Shown here one piece after another: positions 1 to 11,099 of a DNA stretch of 64,000 nucleotides. Each line of letters starts with the position of its first letter. Position 1 is the first letter of the stretch. A program made the position numbers and the translations under genes. Under the pieces are notes generated by a model. That model saw nothing but the letters and a program-made list of their open reading frames with translations, was not told the origin of the DNA and did no database searches. The stretch comes from Beauveria sp. NWAFU-1 (lineage: Eukaryota > Ascomycota > Sordariomycetes > Hypocreales > Cordycipitaceae), in contig JANBXD010000002.1 in NCBI GenBank assembly GCA_024472245.1, forward strand, positions 3,906,001-3,970,000. Direction: 5' to 3'.

Positions 1-818
1 TTATATACTATATATGCACATATATGCGCATCACACAGCTTCGGCATACCATGAGATACTCTCCCGTTTCATGGAGTCTGCTCTAACCATTCATGCCAGA
101 TGGCACAACTTTGTGTCATGATGAAATACCAATACAAGTTATTCACGGCATCCAGGTTACATCTGCATAATGTAGTAGTATATTCTGCAACACTTGACAT
201 GTTGTATGCTATTTGCAACCTTGTAATGTTCCTCCTTTTCTTGATGTTTTTTCCCTCCATGTAGATTCTACCTCTTGCAAACAAGAGCAAAATAAACAGG
301 CAAAAAAATCCCAGCAGAATGCCTTTGAAATGTCTGCTAAAAAGACCACCGTAACACACATTCGACCCTTGCGCTAAAAAACCAAAAAAGCAACCGAGGA
401 CAAAACGAAAGGGGGGGGACAAGAAGAGTAGAAACCAACAAAGCAGCCCCGTTCCCGAACCCTCATGCTATCAACTTGGCTAGAAAAAGTGAAGAATGGA
501 CAGGAGAATTGTTATATACATCATCATGAGGAGAGGCTTTGTCCTTCTTCTTTCTCTCTTCGTCCAACATGCTACCAACGCTGCTACGACTTGCACTGCG
601 TGCAGTCCTCTCTGGTGCGCGGCGCGGCGTTGGTGTTTGCGTCAAAGTACATCTCCCGCTCTTGTATTTGGGACAAAGCCCATCTGTTTTGATGGACTGT
701 GCGGCCAACCACCCTGCAATGTGTAAATACAGAGAGTTGTGAAATTGTGAGAGGCAGATGCAGGTCGTGGAAACTGTATGCTTCTTTTGGTCTCTTACTT
801 CGGCATGTTGAATGATTC
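1..818. other. Intergenic, left edge
   Basis: No gene is supported here. The first 35 bases are an AT-rich run of alternating TA/CA steps, and a run of eight G lies near 411-418. The stretch from about 700 to 818 should hold the 3' untranslated end of the minus-strand gene that stops at 819. The short open frames on both strands have no recognisable motif and no start-context support. Confidence 0.5.
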
Positions 819-3593
819 TCACGTGGATGGCCCAGGTTTGTTTGGTTTCCAGAATTGCCATTTTCGCCCCGGCTTCTTCTTCTTGCTACCGCGTGCTCTG
901 CCCTCGGCCTCTTCAAAAGTCAGCTCCGTGGAGAGCTTGCTACGCTCACCGTGCGAGCTGCTGATGAGTCGACTGAGGCTGATGAGACTGGATCGCCGAC
1001 GTCCAAACGCCGCTGACGACATGGAGGACGGGCGCTGGTCTCGCAAAGTGCTCGGCTGCGGACGAGCTTGTGGATTGAAGCCGCTCTCTCTAGTCATCGT
1101 CGATGTGCTAGAAGTGAGAGAGGGAATATCATAGTCAATCGAGCGGCGTACTTCTGGACCCGGTTCGCCCATGAGCAGAGAATGTAAAGAGTTGTCTTCA
1201 GCCACCGAAGAGGGAGCTGTCGAGACACGCTGAGCATCAGACATGGGTGACCTCGGTGAAGGGTGCGAGGATGCTGTGCTAATCGAGTAGGGGCTTAGTG
1301 GCATGGAGGCGCCTTGAGGGAGTGACAGGGCAATTGCATCAACAGGGAGGGGCTCGCTGTTTGGCATGGGCAGAATTCTCTTGGGTGAAGGCCCAGCCGA
1401 GTCCCACGAATCTCTGTGGCTTGGTGACACAAAGGGGCTTTGCAGTATAGAATTCGGATTGGTGGGCTCTTCGACAATGACACTTTCGTGCAGAGATGTC
1501 CTCGAGCATTCAGCGCGCACAGAGCGAGCGCCGATGTGATCCTTATCGCTCAGTCCCGAGCTCTTTCGTCGCACAGCAAGACCCCGGAGACTGGTGGTTT
1601 CAGAACCACTGTCACTGAAAATAATAGTCTCGGCCTTGGGCTCACATTTGATATCCGTTTCCAGGGCGCACGTCGTATTGCCTCCATCGCTGCCCTCATC
1701 TTCCTCTTCCTCTTCCTCAAATACATCGGCCATTGTTGAGTTGCTACCGAACCGATTGATGACGGCTCGACCAGCATCAAAGGGTGGTAGATCAGGTGCC
1801 GACTCAGCTCGTCTATGGTAGTGCATACCGGGACCGCCAAAGCCCTTCATACCTTGGGCGCTGTGCAGACGACGTCTATTAGCACCACCAGCGGCGCGCT
1901 GTGCCGCCTCCCACTCTGGATTGTGTGGGAGTGGTGTATTGAATGGACCCAGTGCGGCATCGAGATCGATCATGGGTGACATGATCTCATCTGGTCGCTG
2001 CGGCTGCTGTGTCACCACGGCGGGCGGCTCCGGAGGCTGAACATGTACAGATGGGGCAGGAGTAGACTCCTGTCCAGCATACTCGTCCTCGTATTCGTCA
2101 TCTTCATCCATGGGTGTGACGGATGGTGGCGGAGTTGGTGGTCGCACAGCACTGTGCTTTGATCTGCGCTTCTCTCCTTTGCTCTTCATGGGCAGGATTG
2201 CGCCAGCCCAACCCTTGACAGTTTCAGTCCGAGACTTTCTGTTCTTCTTCCGCTTCAGTGTTGACGGTTCTGCAGCCTCAGAGTCCGAGCCTCGGTCCGA
2301 GGACGAGACGGTGTGAGCGCGCGATGCAGAATCAGAGGAGCTTGAGCTGATGGGACGACATTTTGTTGACACGGTCGAAGGACTCAACGTGTCAAGCCCG
2401 AAGAAAGACCAGCGTTTCGATGTTTTGATTGGGCTGGGAAGCGGTGGACTAACGGTAGCAGGCTCGCTAACGCTAATGAGAGCCGGAATCGAGTTTCGGC
2501 GTCTGGGCGACGAGCTTGTTTGCTCAAGTTGAGGGGAGGCGAAAGATTCCAGAATGGCGCCTGCTGTCGAAGGTCTCGATTCTTGCGTCTCTTTGGACGG
2601 GCTGCGTGAGAGAGGGGAGGGATTATGGTCATCACCAAAGGAAGCAGGGGAAACAACGGAAGAGATGCTTTCAGACATGCCGTGTCCTGGTCGCGCGGTC
2701 ACGGTGCTGGATGTATCACTAGACACCAGGGATAATGGCCGAGGAATAAATTCAAGAGTGTCTGAGAAGCCGACACGAGCTCTGGCGACGGTTCTCATAG
2801 GTTTGAGGCCGGGTGGCGTGGAGGAGTCCTGTTCTCGGGCTGAACTTGCGGGAGTAGGAGGTTCCTGAACGGGTCCGGGGAGCTGAGTCAAAATTGGAGG
2901 GTCGTCTGGGAGCGGAATAGTAGCGTTGATACCCTGGTCAAAATTGGTCGGGCTGTTGGGAGCGCTGCTGCCCTTGGGAGTCCAATCCATAGCGGGCGGT
3001 TGCAAGATGGGCAAGTCATTTGTAGAAATGGCGCCTGACATGCCTCTTCTATGGCCTCGTCGGGGCGGCGGTGGCTGTAGCAATTGAGGAAAGCCGCCTT
3101 CTTTCGTGGGGCTTGTGCTCATGACAGCAATGGAACTACCATCGCGTATGCTTCCGCCGACGAACTCGCTGCCGCCTCGACGGTGGCCATGGCGAACGGG
3201 TCTGGATGGAGAAAGCGTACTATTGGGAGAAAGCGGCGAGGTGGGCGGGCTAAGAAACGCGGGCGAATTGAGGCTATGAGGCATTGCAGCACCAGGATTG
3301 AAGCTAAAGTCGGGAAGCGCAGCAGGCCGGTGAGGATGGTTGTCGCGAGCGGGAAAGCGGAACTCTTGGATATTGAGAGTGGTGGGTGAGAGTTGCTCGG
3401 CTGGTTCGACATCGGACGCAGACTCTGTGGGAGCAGGCTGAGCAGGAAACACGAAATCGGGGATCGCGACGGGTGCATCTCGGCGCGATGAGGCAGTCGA
3501 GGGCCGCCCTTGTCTAGCATCGTAGGTCAAGGGTTGGAGCGTCGGAGACGAGTCATTGCGGCCCAAGGCAGAACCGAACGTAGCAGCCATCAT
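819..3593 (-). CDS. Serine/proline-rich disordered protein with FxFP motifs
   Basis: This is a single uninterrupted frame of 924 residues; two consecutive ATGs (3593 and 3590) open it and TGA at 819 closes it. Nearly the whole chain is Ser, Pro, Thr and charged residues, so it is probably disordered. No signal peptide or membrane span is seen. Near the N terminus an aromatic motif recurs: FVFP at residues 47-50, FRFP at 78-81 and a looser FSFNP at 96-100. Ser-Pro and Thr-Pro pairs are very frequent, and a highly acidic run lies about two thirds along. The C terminus is basic and aromatic (KKKKPGRKWQFWK). Similar fungal proteins are often labelled 'cell wall proline rich', but nothing here supports a wall location. 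Exact FxFP is the known MAP-kinase docking (DEF) motif, so a heavily phosphorylated scaffold or regulator is one inference. Function unknown. Confidence 0.85.
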   Translation of the reverse strand: MMAATFGSALGRNDSSPTLQPLTYDARQGRPSTASSRRDAPVAIPDFVFPAQPAPTESASDVEPAEQLSPTTLNIQEFRFPARDNHPHRPAALPDFSFNPGAAMPHSLNSPAFLSPPTSPLSPNSTLSPSRPVRHGHRRGGSEFVGGSIRDGSSIAVMSTSPTKEGGFPQLLQPPPPRRGHRRGMSGAISTNDLPILQPPAMDWTPKGSSAPNSPTNFDQGINATIPLPDDPPILTQLPGPVQEPPTPASSAREQDSSTPPGLKPMRTVARARVGFSDTLEFIPRPLSLVSSDTSSTVTARPGHGMSESISSVVSPASFGDDHNPSPLSRSPSKETQESRPSTAGAILESFASPQLEQTSSSPRRRNSIPALISVSEPATVSPPLPSPIKTSKRWSFFGLDTLSPSTVSTKCRPISSSSSDSASRAHTVSSSDRGSDSEAAEPSTLKRKKNRKSRTETVKGWAGAILPMKSKGEKRRSKHSAVRPPTPPPSVTPMDEDDEYEDEYAGQESTPAPSVHVQPPEPPAVVTQQPQRPDEIMSPMIDLDAALGPFNTPLPHNPEWEAAQRAAGGANRRRLHSAQGMKGFGGPGMHYHRRAESAPDLPPFDAGRAVINRFGSNSTMADVFEEEEEEDEGSDGGNTTCALETDIKCEPKAETIIFSDSGSETTSLRGLAVRRKSSGLSDKDHIGARSVRAECSRTSLHESVIVEEPTNPNSILQSPFVSPSHRDSWDSAGPSPKRILPMPNSEPLPVDAIALSLPQGASMPLSPYSISTASSHPSPRSPMSDAQRVSTAPSSVAEDNSLHSLLMGEPGPEVRRSIDYDIPSLTSSTSTMTRESGFNPQARPQPSTLRDQRPSSMSSAAFGRRRSSLISLSRLISSSHGERSKLSTELTFEEAEGRARGSKKKKPGRKWQFWKPNKPGPST

Positions 3594-4440
3594 TCCTTCA
3601 GCCGCGCAGCGGCAAAACGTAGGATGAATACTATAAGTGTGTGGTGATCATGGGATGACGCGACAGGCGAGATGCGTGAGGGAACAGGGTCGTGATTGGA
3701 AGTCGTGAGAGGTCGGCAAAGGATGTCGTGAGGGCGAATAAGTTCTGCTTCATAAATAATGTATCTAGAGGGTGAAAGGGGAGTGGTCAGCATCAGCAAG
3801 GGCAAATTGACAGCGGCAGGGGGCAACGATGGCATGTCGTCGAACGGCGTGGGGGAAGCATTCTACGCACCTGGAAGAAAAGCAAACGGGGCAAAATGCT
3901 GGTGCAGAAGAATCAAGACAGTAAAAAAGAGTGATGTGAAATGGAAAATGAGCGGACGGTCAAGACCAGCGACAACTCGAAATGGAAATCGAGGAGTAGC
4001 TGGAATCGCACCAGGGGGGCGAGTTCGAGAGGCGCGCGAAGGCGTCGAGATGGGGGGGGAGAGATGAAGATGCGGCGGACTGGGAGAAGAAGGAGGAAAC
4101 GGGGCCAGGTATTAGAAGAGTGAGTGAATGCAGGCTGGGGTGGAGAGAGTGCCCAGAGGGCCCAGCAAGCAAGCCAGCGGCCAGCAAAAAAAAAAGAGAG
4201 AAAAAGGCAGCAATTGGCGCTAGGCCAGGTTTGTTTGTTGGCCGGTGGAGACGGGCGTGGGGAGAGGATCATGGATGGATGGGAGGGTCCAATGATTCCG
4301 GCAAAGGCAGTGACGGATGCAGTGACAGGTAATACGCAAAAGTACACGGTGACCCCAGGGGGTAAGATGGAGTGAAAAGAAAAAGGGCAATGAGGATACG
4401 TGAATCACTTGCAGCATCTTTGTTTATGTGGGCTACATTG

Positions 4441-4509
4441 TGGTGCCTCTGGTGCCTGTATGTGCCTGTGGTGCCTGTGGTGCCTGTGGTGCCTCGTGGT
4501 GCCTGTGCA
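4441..4509. repeat. Minisatellite, 9-bp unit TGGTGCCTG, about 7 copies
   Basis: Seven imperfect head-to-tail copies of TGGTGCCTG are visible; variants end in CTC or CTCG, and one copy reads TATGTGCCTG. It lies about 850 bases upstream of the S/P-rich gene start, outside any gene. Such arrays commonly vary in copy number between strains. Confidence 0.85.
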
Positions 4510-7500
4510 TTATGGCCGTGGGTGGTGTTACTTGGCACCTGCCTTGCTGCCCCAGGTGCCGGGTCACAGGTAATACAGCACAGGAGGAACCTAGAGCACA
4601 GCCTGGCAGCGAGGCTGTACCTACCTGGACCTTTGTGACGGCCTGTACCTTTTTTATCTTTAAATTTATTTTCGCATCGCGTTTCCGCGCTCACAGCGGC
4701 CGGCGATGTTTATCTGCCCAGTTGCTGCAGGGATTCAGTGCGGCGTCAAGGTGCAGCCCAACGACGACCCGTGCTCCAAGTTGGTGCAGCACGCTATCGA
4801 CTCGAGCGCAGCGCCTAAATATTTGAACTAGGTTAACGAGTAGGTAATTGCGAAGTAGGTCATTACGATTGCGAGGTAACAAATATGGTGTCGCCGTTTA
4901 TTTTACCGTATTCCCTCTGTTGTTGCTGAGCTACCACCTACCCACGCAACAACGTCAATGCCGTGTCCGGCATCAAAACATCGTGACCTGCATCTTGGCT
5001 TCCTGCTGTGCAACATCTACCAAGAGCCGAGTGCCACACTTGGCTGATTGCAGTGGCCTAGCCGACGGGATGGCGTTGCGCCAAAACTCGGCCGTCAGGA
5101 ATGAAATGCTGCATGCTGCTGGCAAAATCGCCCGGAACCAGCAGGTAATACAAGACTGCCCGCGCAATCCCCGGAGATTGGCACGCAGCCCTCCCACAGA
5201 GACAAGGCGAATATACCGAGGCCGAGGGGGGGAGAAGAAGAATATTGTGGCTTGATGGTTTTCTTGTCTTGTTTGCTGGCGTATTCACGCCCCCTTTTCT
5301 CCGACAAGACAAGACTTGCTTGCCTGCTGTAGCTTGTCTGTCAGTCTGTCACGCAAGCCGCCACAGGGCAGCTGATGGCCGTGACCTGCAGGTGCAGCTC
5401 AAGCAAACGGACGGACTGGCTCCGCGAGGCGAAAGCCCTGCGGCGCCGGCGCCGTTGCGCAGCATGAAGCAAAGAAGTCTCAAGATGCCCCTGGCCTCGA
5501 CCGGGTTCGGAGGATAGATAGATACTGTCGACAAATACTGGCGCCGGACAGAGATTGGTTTGCTCTCTCCTCCTCACCGTCGTTATCAATCCCGATCAGT
5601 ACTATTAACCGACAACGTGGCAATGGGCACCACCCTCTCCTTCGCTTTCCCACTCGGCTTCCCACTTTGCATCCTGCGACCGGGTCAGCCAAGCCAATGT
5701 GCCAACTTTACAACCAAAATACAGCGCCATTTTGCCCATCTCAGCTTGCTCCTGGTGCTGTGGGGTGCGCTAGGCCCGCACGGTACGAGCCTTTTCAGGG
5801 CAGCCTCCTGCTTGCCCGCCCACTGCTGCCCTGCCTCTACTTCCTCCGCCGCCGCAACTTTGCAAGTTCCTATTGTTACTGGTAAATATCAATCAAAACC
5901 CTCGATTCAATATTGGTCATCTTATATCGCTCATCCACAGCGCGCTCGCATATTAATTCTTCAACCGCTATCTAGCCATCGTCGCTGAATCTACCAGTAA
6001 GTAGTCATATGCACACCAGAGTCCCACGACCACCCTCATCTTGCCACCTCGTTTCTTGTTGCTGCGCAAAGTGCATGCAGTGTTCCCTCGCCCTGCATTT
6101 GTCATATCCTGGTCAGCTGTGTCCTACGTGCCATATGGCAATCAAGGAAAAGTCCCCCGCGTGTAATGTTTGCAAAAAGTTAACCCGCTTTTGAAATCAA
6201 GCCATGACCGAAAAGTAAAACAATTACTCCGTAGAGCAAGAAACAACCCGAATCTCTACGTCAACCCTTTATGAGCATATAGAGCACGGCCGTAACTAGT
6301 CGACCCATTCTCAGCTACTCTAGACACACTTCTCACCAGCACAACCAGTAATCAGTCCATAATATAAAGTTCCCTTGTACCTTTTGCCCACAACAACACA
6401 GGAGGAGCATAACTTTTTAGAGCCAAAAGCCTATTGCGCAACCAAGTCGACAAGTCTTTGTCCAATCGTCGTGGTCATTGTCCATCTCGCGACACTAGTA
6501 AACCAGCCATGAAGCTGCACGCGAGTCGGCGGCGGCCATGGCTAGCTACTATTCTCAATCCGTCTCTCTTCCAGAAGCCTGGTTCTGGTACCTGACCTGA
6601 GCCATCGTTTCTGTCTCCATCTACAACTCGACTACTTTGGCGTCGTCACCACAAATACACTCGTATACGCAAACCTTGTTAGGGCTTCCTCGCCGCACGC
6701 ATCATGCAACAATGATCCAACCTCGGCCGCATTTGGCTTTGCTCCCTTGATTTCAGGTACCAATAAATAAAGCAAACTGGCAACGGCCGCGGCCCGGATG
6801 GCACGGTGCGGCGCAGCGTCAACACTTAAATCAACATGGATGGGGTTTGGGTTAGCTGGTCAATCGCTCGGAGCAACCAAGTATTCGTAGCCGCCCACTG
6901 CAGTTCAATGCACGAAGGGACATGAAGCTTGGTCAATGCAGCGCAGAGTCCGCCGCCTTGTTTCTCTTGGCTGCTAAGTATTACCTGGACGAGGTATGGG
7001 ACAGGACATTAATAGACGCCCTTTCGTATTCCGCGTGCACGTACGGAGTACTCGGTACACAGCTCCTTTGCACTGCCCTGCCACCTGTCTCTCAAACAGA
7101 GTCCATCACCGCCGCCCATGTCCCCCCTGTCCTATCCGTGACCCCGGATGCGGCCCTTGGCGATCCTGCCTAATTATACCAACGAACAGCTCGTCCCCCC
7201 CGTCAATTCTGCAACACTTTCCCACCTGAATTGTGGTTACTCTTCGGGCCCGAGTACTATTTCTGGCTCGGATACTTTTTTCCCTCACATTACAGGCAGG
7301 CTAAGAGTGAGGCTAGAGACTTGACGGAAAGTCTCCGCAACCTGGTACATGTGTGCAGTGTGTAGCAGTAGCGGCAACGTAGAATCAACAAGACGTACGG
7401 ATAGTGTGTGTGATGTGCGTGCATGCATGGGGTCTTGTTCCCGATGCCAGTCGACAAGACACAGATCTAAAGTCAAATTCGGAGTACTGTGAAATCTGCA

Positions 7501-8420
7501 GTGCGGCTGAGGTAACGGGCGACAAGTGCCTTTTGGTGCCTCCATATCCATACCTATTCGGGACTTGATCAGCGACTCGCCTGTCGAGCCCGGGCTGCAA
7601 AGAGGCGCCGCTTTCCACGAGTCGATCAGAGACATGGCTGACAGCAAACTGTCATGCGAACGAACACCCAAGGGCCCAAGAACACATTTTGCCCTCCACA
7701 CTCACCCTCACCCAATGCCTGCTCCCGGTGCCTAGCGCCCCCAATCTCCCTCCCTTGTGCGACTCCCTTGGCATTGCGATTTGCAGCGGGATGCCGCCTG
7801 CTAATATCATGTAGACCAGCCGGTTCCAGAAGACCATTTCCGGTATCCGCAGTTTGCCTGTCAAGTGTCAACTAACTACTCCGTACATTTCGGCGCTTTT
7901 CTGGCCCTTGGCTTCTTCCTTTAGCAAGTTGTGACCCGAAACGTCACCAAAAGAGGGTGCAGCCTCCCCTGCATTGCCCGGGTTCCCCCATACGAGACTT
8001 GATAAACGGCACCGGCCAAGTACCGTTTCCGAATTCGTCACGGCGTGGGACTTGTGGCTTGGATGACCGTGACCTTTTTGGGGCATTTTAGGATTTTTGC
8101 CAGGATCGAGTTCTTTCTTTTTTAATTGCAGTGGATACTGGTGGAATTGACTCTGTGCAAATCGCAATGCGCTATTCTGCAAGGAAGCGCCCCAGTTCGT
8201 CTCTCACCCATGCCCCTGTTCCTGGTCGGCGCTACTGAGGTTTCGTGAGCTCTAAAATTTTCCAGTAGTACGAATAAAGGTCAGGAAGTACTGAGTATTC
8301 ATGCACTGTGCTTCTCGCATCACCGCAGCTGTCAACTTGTTGTGCCAGCTGTCCAGCGCTTGCGGATGCAGGCATGTAAGTCGCTCCGCTGCGCGTCAGT
8401 AGCGGGCCTTTGTCGCGACG

Positions 8421-8451
8421 CCGAATGTCGACATTCGGTGTCGACATTCGG
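8421..8451. repeat. 18-bp perfect palindrome plus partial second copy
   Basis: Bases 8421-8438 (CCGAATGTCGACATTCGG) equal their own reverse complement. They are followed directly by TGTCGACATTCGG (8439-8451), a second copy of the right part. The block can fold as a cruciform or as alternative hairpins. It lies in gene-free DNA. Confidence 0.9.
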
Positions 8452-9824
8452 CTTTGCCTGCTTTCATCAGCCGACGAGATAATACTGTTTGCGCACCCGT
8501 TGTTGATTACCCTGCTCAGCACTGCCGCGTCTACCGCAAAACACACAGACTAGCTACCACCGCAACCTGGCATCTGCCAATACTTTGACGGGCCGTGATC
8601 TTCCACGATCCCTGCGTATGACGTGGGCTCAGCTGTTGCTAGCGACGATACTATCCTGGTAGCGGCTCCCCCATCCTGAAGAGACGTCGGATCGAAATCT
8701 CAACCTGGTTTCGCCCGGGGTGGTAAATTAAGCCCATGACGCTTCCTCCTCGCCCTCGGCCCCGTGCCACTTCCCGTCGCCGTAAGCAACCAAAGGGAAA
8801 CCCTGCTTTTCACATCACTCTGGTCACTATTGTCTTGCTTGATCTGCATGGCGCATCTGACAAGCATTGAAGAAATTATTCTGATGGGGCATTTTGAGTC
8901 TCCCTTTGCTTCGATTCGGCGTTAATGGCCCGAGCCAAGCTAACTAGGGTAGCACTTCGACTGTGGGACATTATCGACTTCATGATAATGCGGACTTGTA
9001 TTATTCCATCCCTCGCGTGCCCCGTTGCCACTTCAATCCAACTATTGATAGCACGCTCAGTTCATTCTGGGGCGGTGTGTGAGATTGTGAGATCACATCG
9101 CTTAAATCGTGCAGGCGCCTCATCGTGAAATCGCAGTGGGCGTGAGACCGTGGGCCTGGCAGACCAATCTTGTCCACAGCATCTCACTTGCCAAGGGCAG
9201 GGACAACCATGTAATAATCCTGTCACAGGAAACCTTGCCTGTTTCCAATTTCCGTGGCCAGTGAAGTAACGAAGTTTGATTATCCCTTCGAATGAAAGTG
9301 TTGGTGTGCGGAATATGCCACTTGATATGGTGCCGGTCTGATAAAGTAGGCACCGCATTGAAACTAGGAACTGGCTTTTACAGAGACTTTGTCGCTTTCT
9401 TTGTGTTGTTGGACTATTCTTTACGGAGTATCCGTAGTGTGTTCATATTTGCCTGCTGGGTTAATGGCGTGGTTGGCTCCGGTCAGTCACACAAACAGAG
9501 ACCGAACAAGATTCCTACAAAATACATAGCAACAGGCAAGGCAGAGGAAGCAGGAATCTCTAATATTGCACACGGATATTTTTGCGAAACAATTAAAATC
9601 AACGCCTCCAAAAACCGAGTTCTTGCAGATTCAAGCGTTTCAAGGGTATCAGTGCCGCTGTAGAGTGCTAGCTCCCCACACCGCCTTTCCCCATTGCGTC
9701 GGGGTCCCTCACCCAATGGCTTATCAGGCGGCAGAAAAAAAATCGAGACGGTGTCGACCAGATTTGCGGTGGTGGTGGCATGCTGATACAGAATCTATCC
9801 AAGCTGCCCAACAATCGCAAAAAC

Positions 9825-10286
9825 ATGGCGGAAATCACATCCCTGCCCGAAGTAACCCAGGCTGAGAAGCCGTTGGGTATGAGAAAGAATGGTAGGTTCC
9901 TCGGAAATGCGCAGGAGTGCTTCAACGCTGACTTGGTGGACAGGCAAGCAGTGGCATGCGCCGAAAAAGGCTTTCCGCCCGACCGCAGGCCTGACCTCGT
10001 ACGAGAAGCGCACCAAGGAGCGTACGCTCATGGTGCAAATGAAGGCCAAGGAAAATGAAATGAAGACAGAGAAGAAGGAAGAGCGCCAGGTACGAAGAAA
10101 GCGTCCGGCGCACTTTGCACACTGTCCATAACTAACGTCCCGCAGCGCAAAGTGGATGCGATTCGCGAGAAACGAGCCAAGAAGGCAGAAAAGGAGAGAT
10201 ACGAGAAACTGGCGGAGAAGATGCACAAGAAGCGCGTCGAGCGTCTCAAACGCAAGGAGAAGCGCAACAAACTCATCAACTCTTGA
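9825..10286 (+). CDS. rRNA-processing protein Cgr1
   Basis: Three exons (9825-9891, 9944-10089, 10146-10286) join in frame to give 117 residues. Intron 1 is GTAGGT...CAG (52 nt) and intron 2 GTACGA...CAG (56 nt) with a clear ACTAAC branch site. Cgr1 is a small, very basic nucleolar protein needed for processing of 60S ribosomal precursor RNA. Its hallmarks are all present: a short N-terminal tail, a Gly-Lys-Gln-Trp motif followed by KKAFRPTAGLTSYEKR, then a long Lys/Glu/Arg-rich helix ending in KRKEKRNKLINS. Length fits the family (about 110-120). No single open frame shows the protein because both introns shift the frame. The start is the only ATG that gives a normal-length N terminus. Identification is secure from the C-terminal half. 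Confidence 0.95.
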
Positions 10287-11099
10287 GCGGTTATGGCGAC
10301 GAGCACTCGACCAGACCAACGACGCCGAGGTGCCTCCGGGACGAGGTCTCTGCCATACTGAATGCCGAATCTTCGACTAGCTTCCTCTCGCTGCAGGGTA
10401 TTTCTAGAACTTGACGCTGCCGCCATGAGCGCAAATAACTTTACCTGAGATGTGGAGAGATGAGCCAAAATGGAGACCTCATTCTAGTGAGCCGCTGCAG
10501 GCGCTCGGATTGACGTGTGGTATACTGCTACGATGCATTCCGTACGGTTATTCGAGTTATCACTCTTTTTTTTTTCTTCATTCATCTTGTTTTGACATTG
10601 ACATGTACATACATGGGAATCACAAAGGCAGGCGTTGGGCATGTTCTGCATCGATTTTTTGGGGCCTTCGGAATGAACAATACAAAAGTGCGAAGACTAA
10701 AAATAGAAATTCCAATCTTGATGAATTGAAGATGAGCGTTTCATTTTCAGTTACGGATTACCTGCGGGCAAACGCTAGAACAAGTATGTGATTATGCCTG
10801 GGCTGAGACAAGGCCTGGCTGCTTTGGCATGTGAAGACATGAGACGACGGTTGGACGGGTACTTTGTCTCCGCCGCCACCAAGGTACCTGGGGAGGGGTG
10901 GTCATTCGGATTCCAGAGCAGCAAGCTCCGCTTAACCCAAACCCTTTCTGTATCGAGAACAAGCCATCTACAACGCAGCGAGCAATTAAACACCGGAAAA
11001 GCAGCACGAGACAATCATATTGGTCGCATATACACTGTCTCGGGGGCGTCGGGCCACGCAGACGCCGCGAGTCTTCGTTCTCTTAGGACAAGTCCAATC
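10287..11099. other. Intergenic between cgr1 and the coiled-coil gene
   Basis: This holds the cgr1 3' end (T-rich run near 10565-10578) and the promoter and leader of the gene starting at 11100. The frame of that next gene stays open back to 10788, but the upstream part is low in coding character. Confidence 0.5.

Larger units (their letters stand above)
3594..9824. other. Gene-poor 6.2-kb intergenic stretch
   Basis: No protein gene is supported. The left part (3594 to about 4100) should be the promoter and leader of the minus-strand S/P-rich gene. A CT-rich run from about 5560 to 6000 on the plus strand, followed by a good donor (GTAAGT, 5999-6004), looks like a plus-strand leader, but no long frame follows, so a non-coding transcript or long 5' leader is possible. 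A 9-bp minisatellite (4441-4509) and a palindrome (8421-8451) are listed separately. Four of the seven TACTCCGTA motifs lie here (6225, 7042, 7877, 9422). Open frames up to 142 codons look random: no domain and no codon preference like the neighbours. Confidence 0.5.

Noticed and set aside
5560..5988. Plus-strand open frame of 142 codons in the large gene gap
   Set aside because: The translation has no domain or periodic pattern and lies in a CT-rich leader-like stretch; a non-coding leader is more likely.
10788..11099. N-terminal extension of the coiled-coil protein from an upstream ATG
   Set aside because: The added 104 residues look like translated leader, and protein-like composition starts at ATG 11100. 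Not excluded without RNA data.
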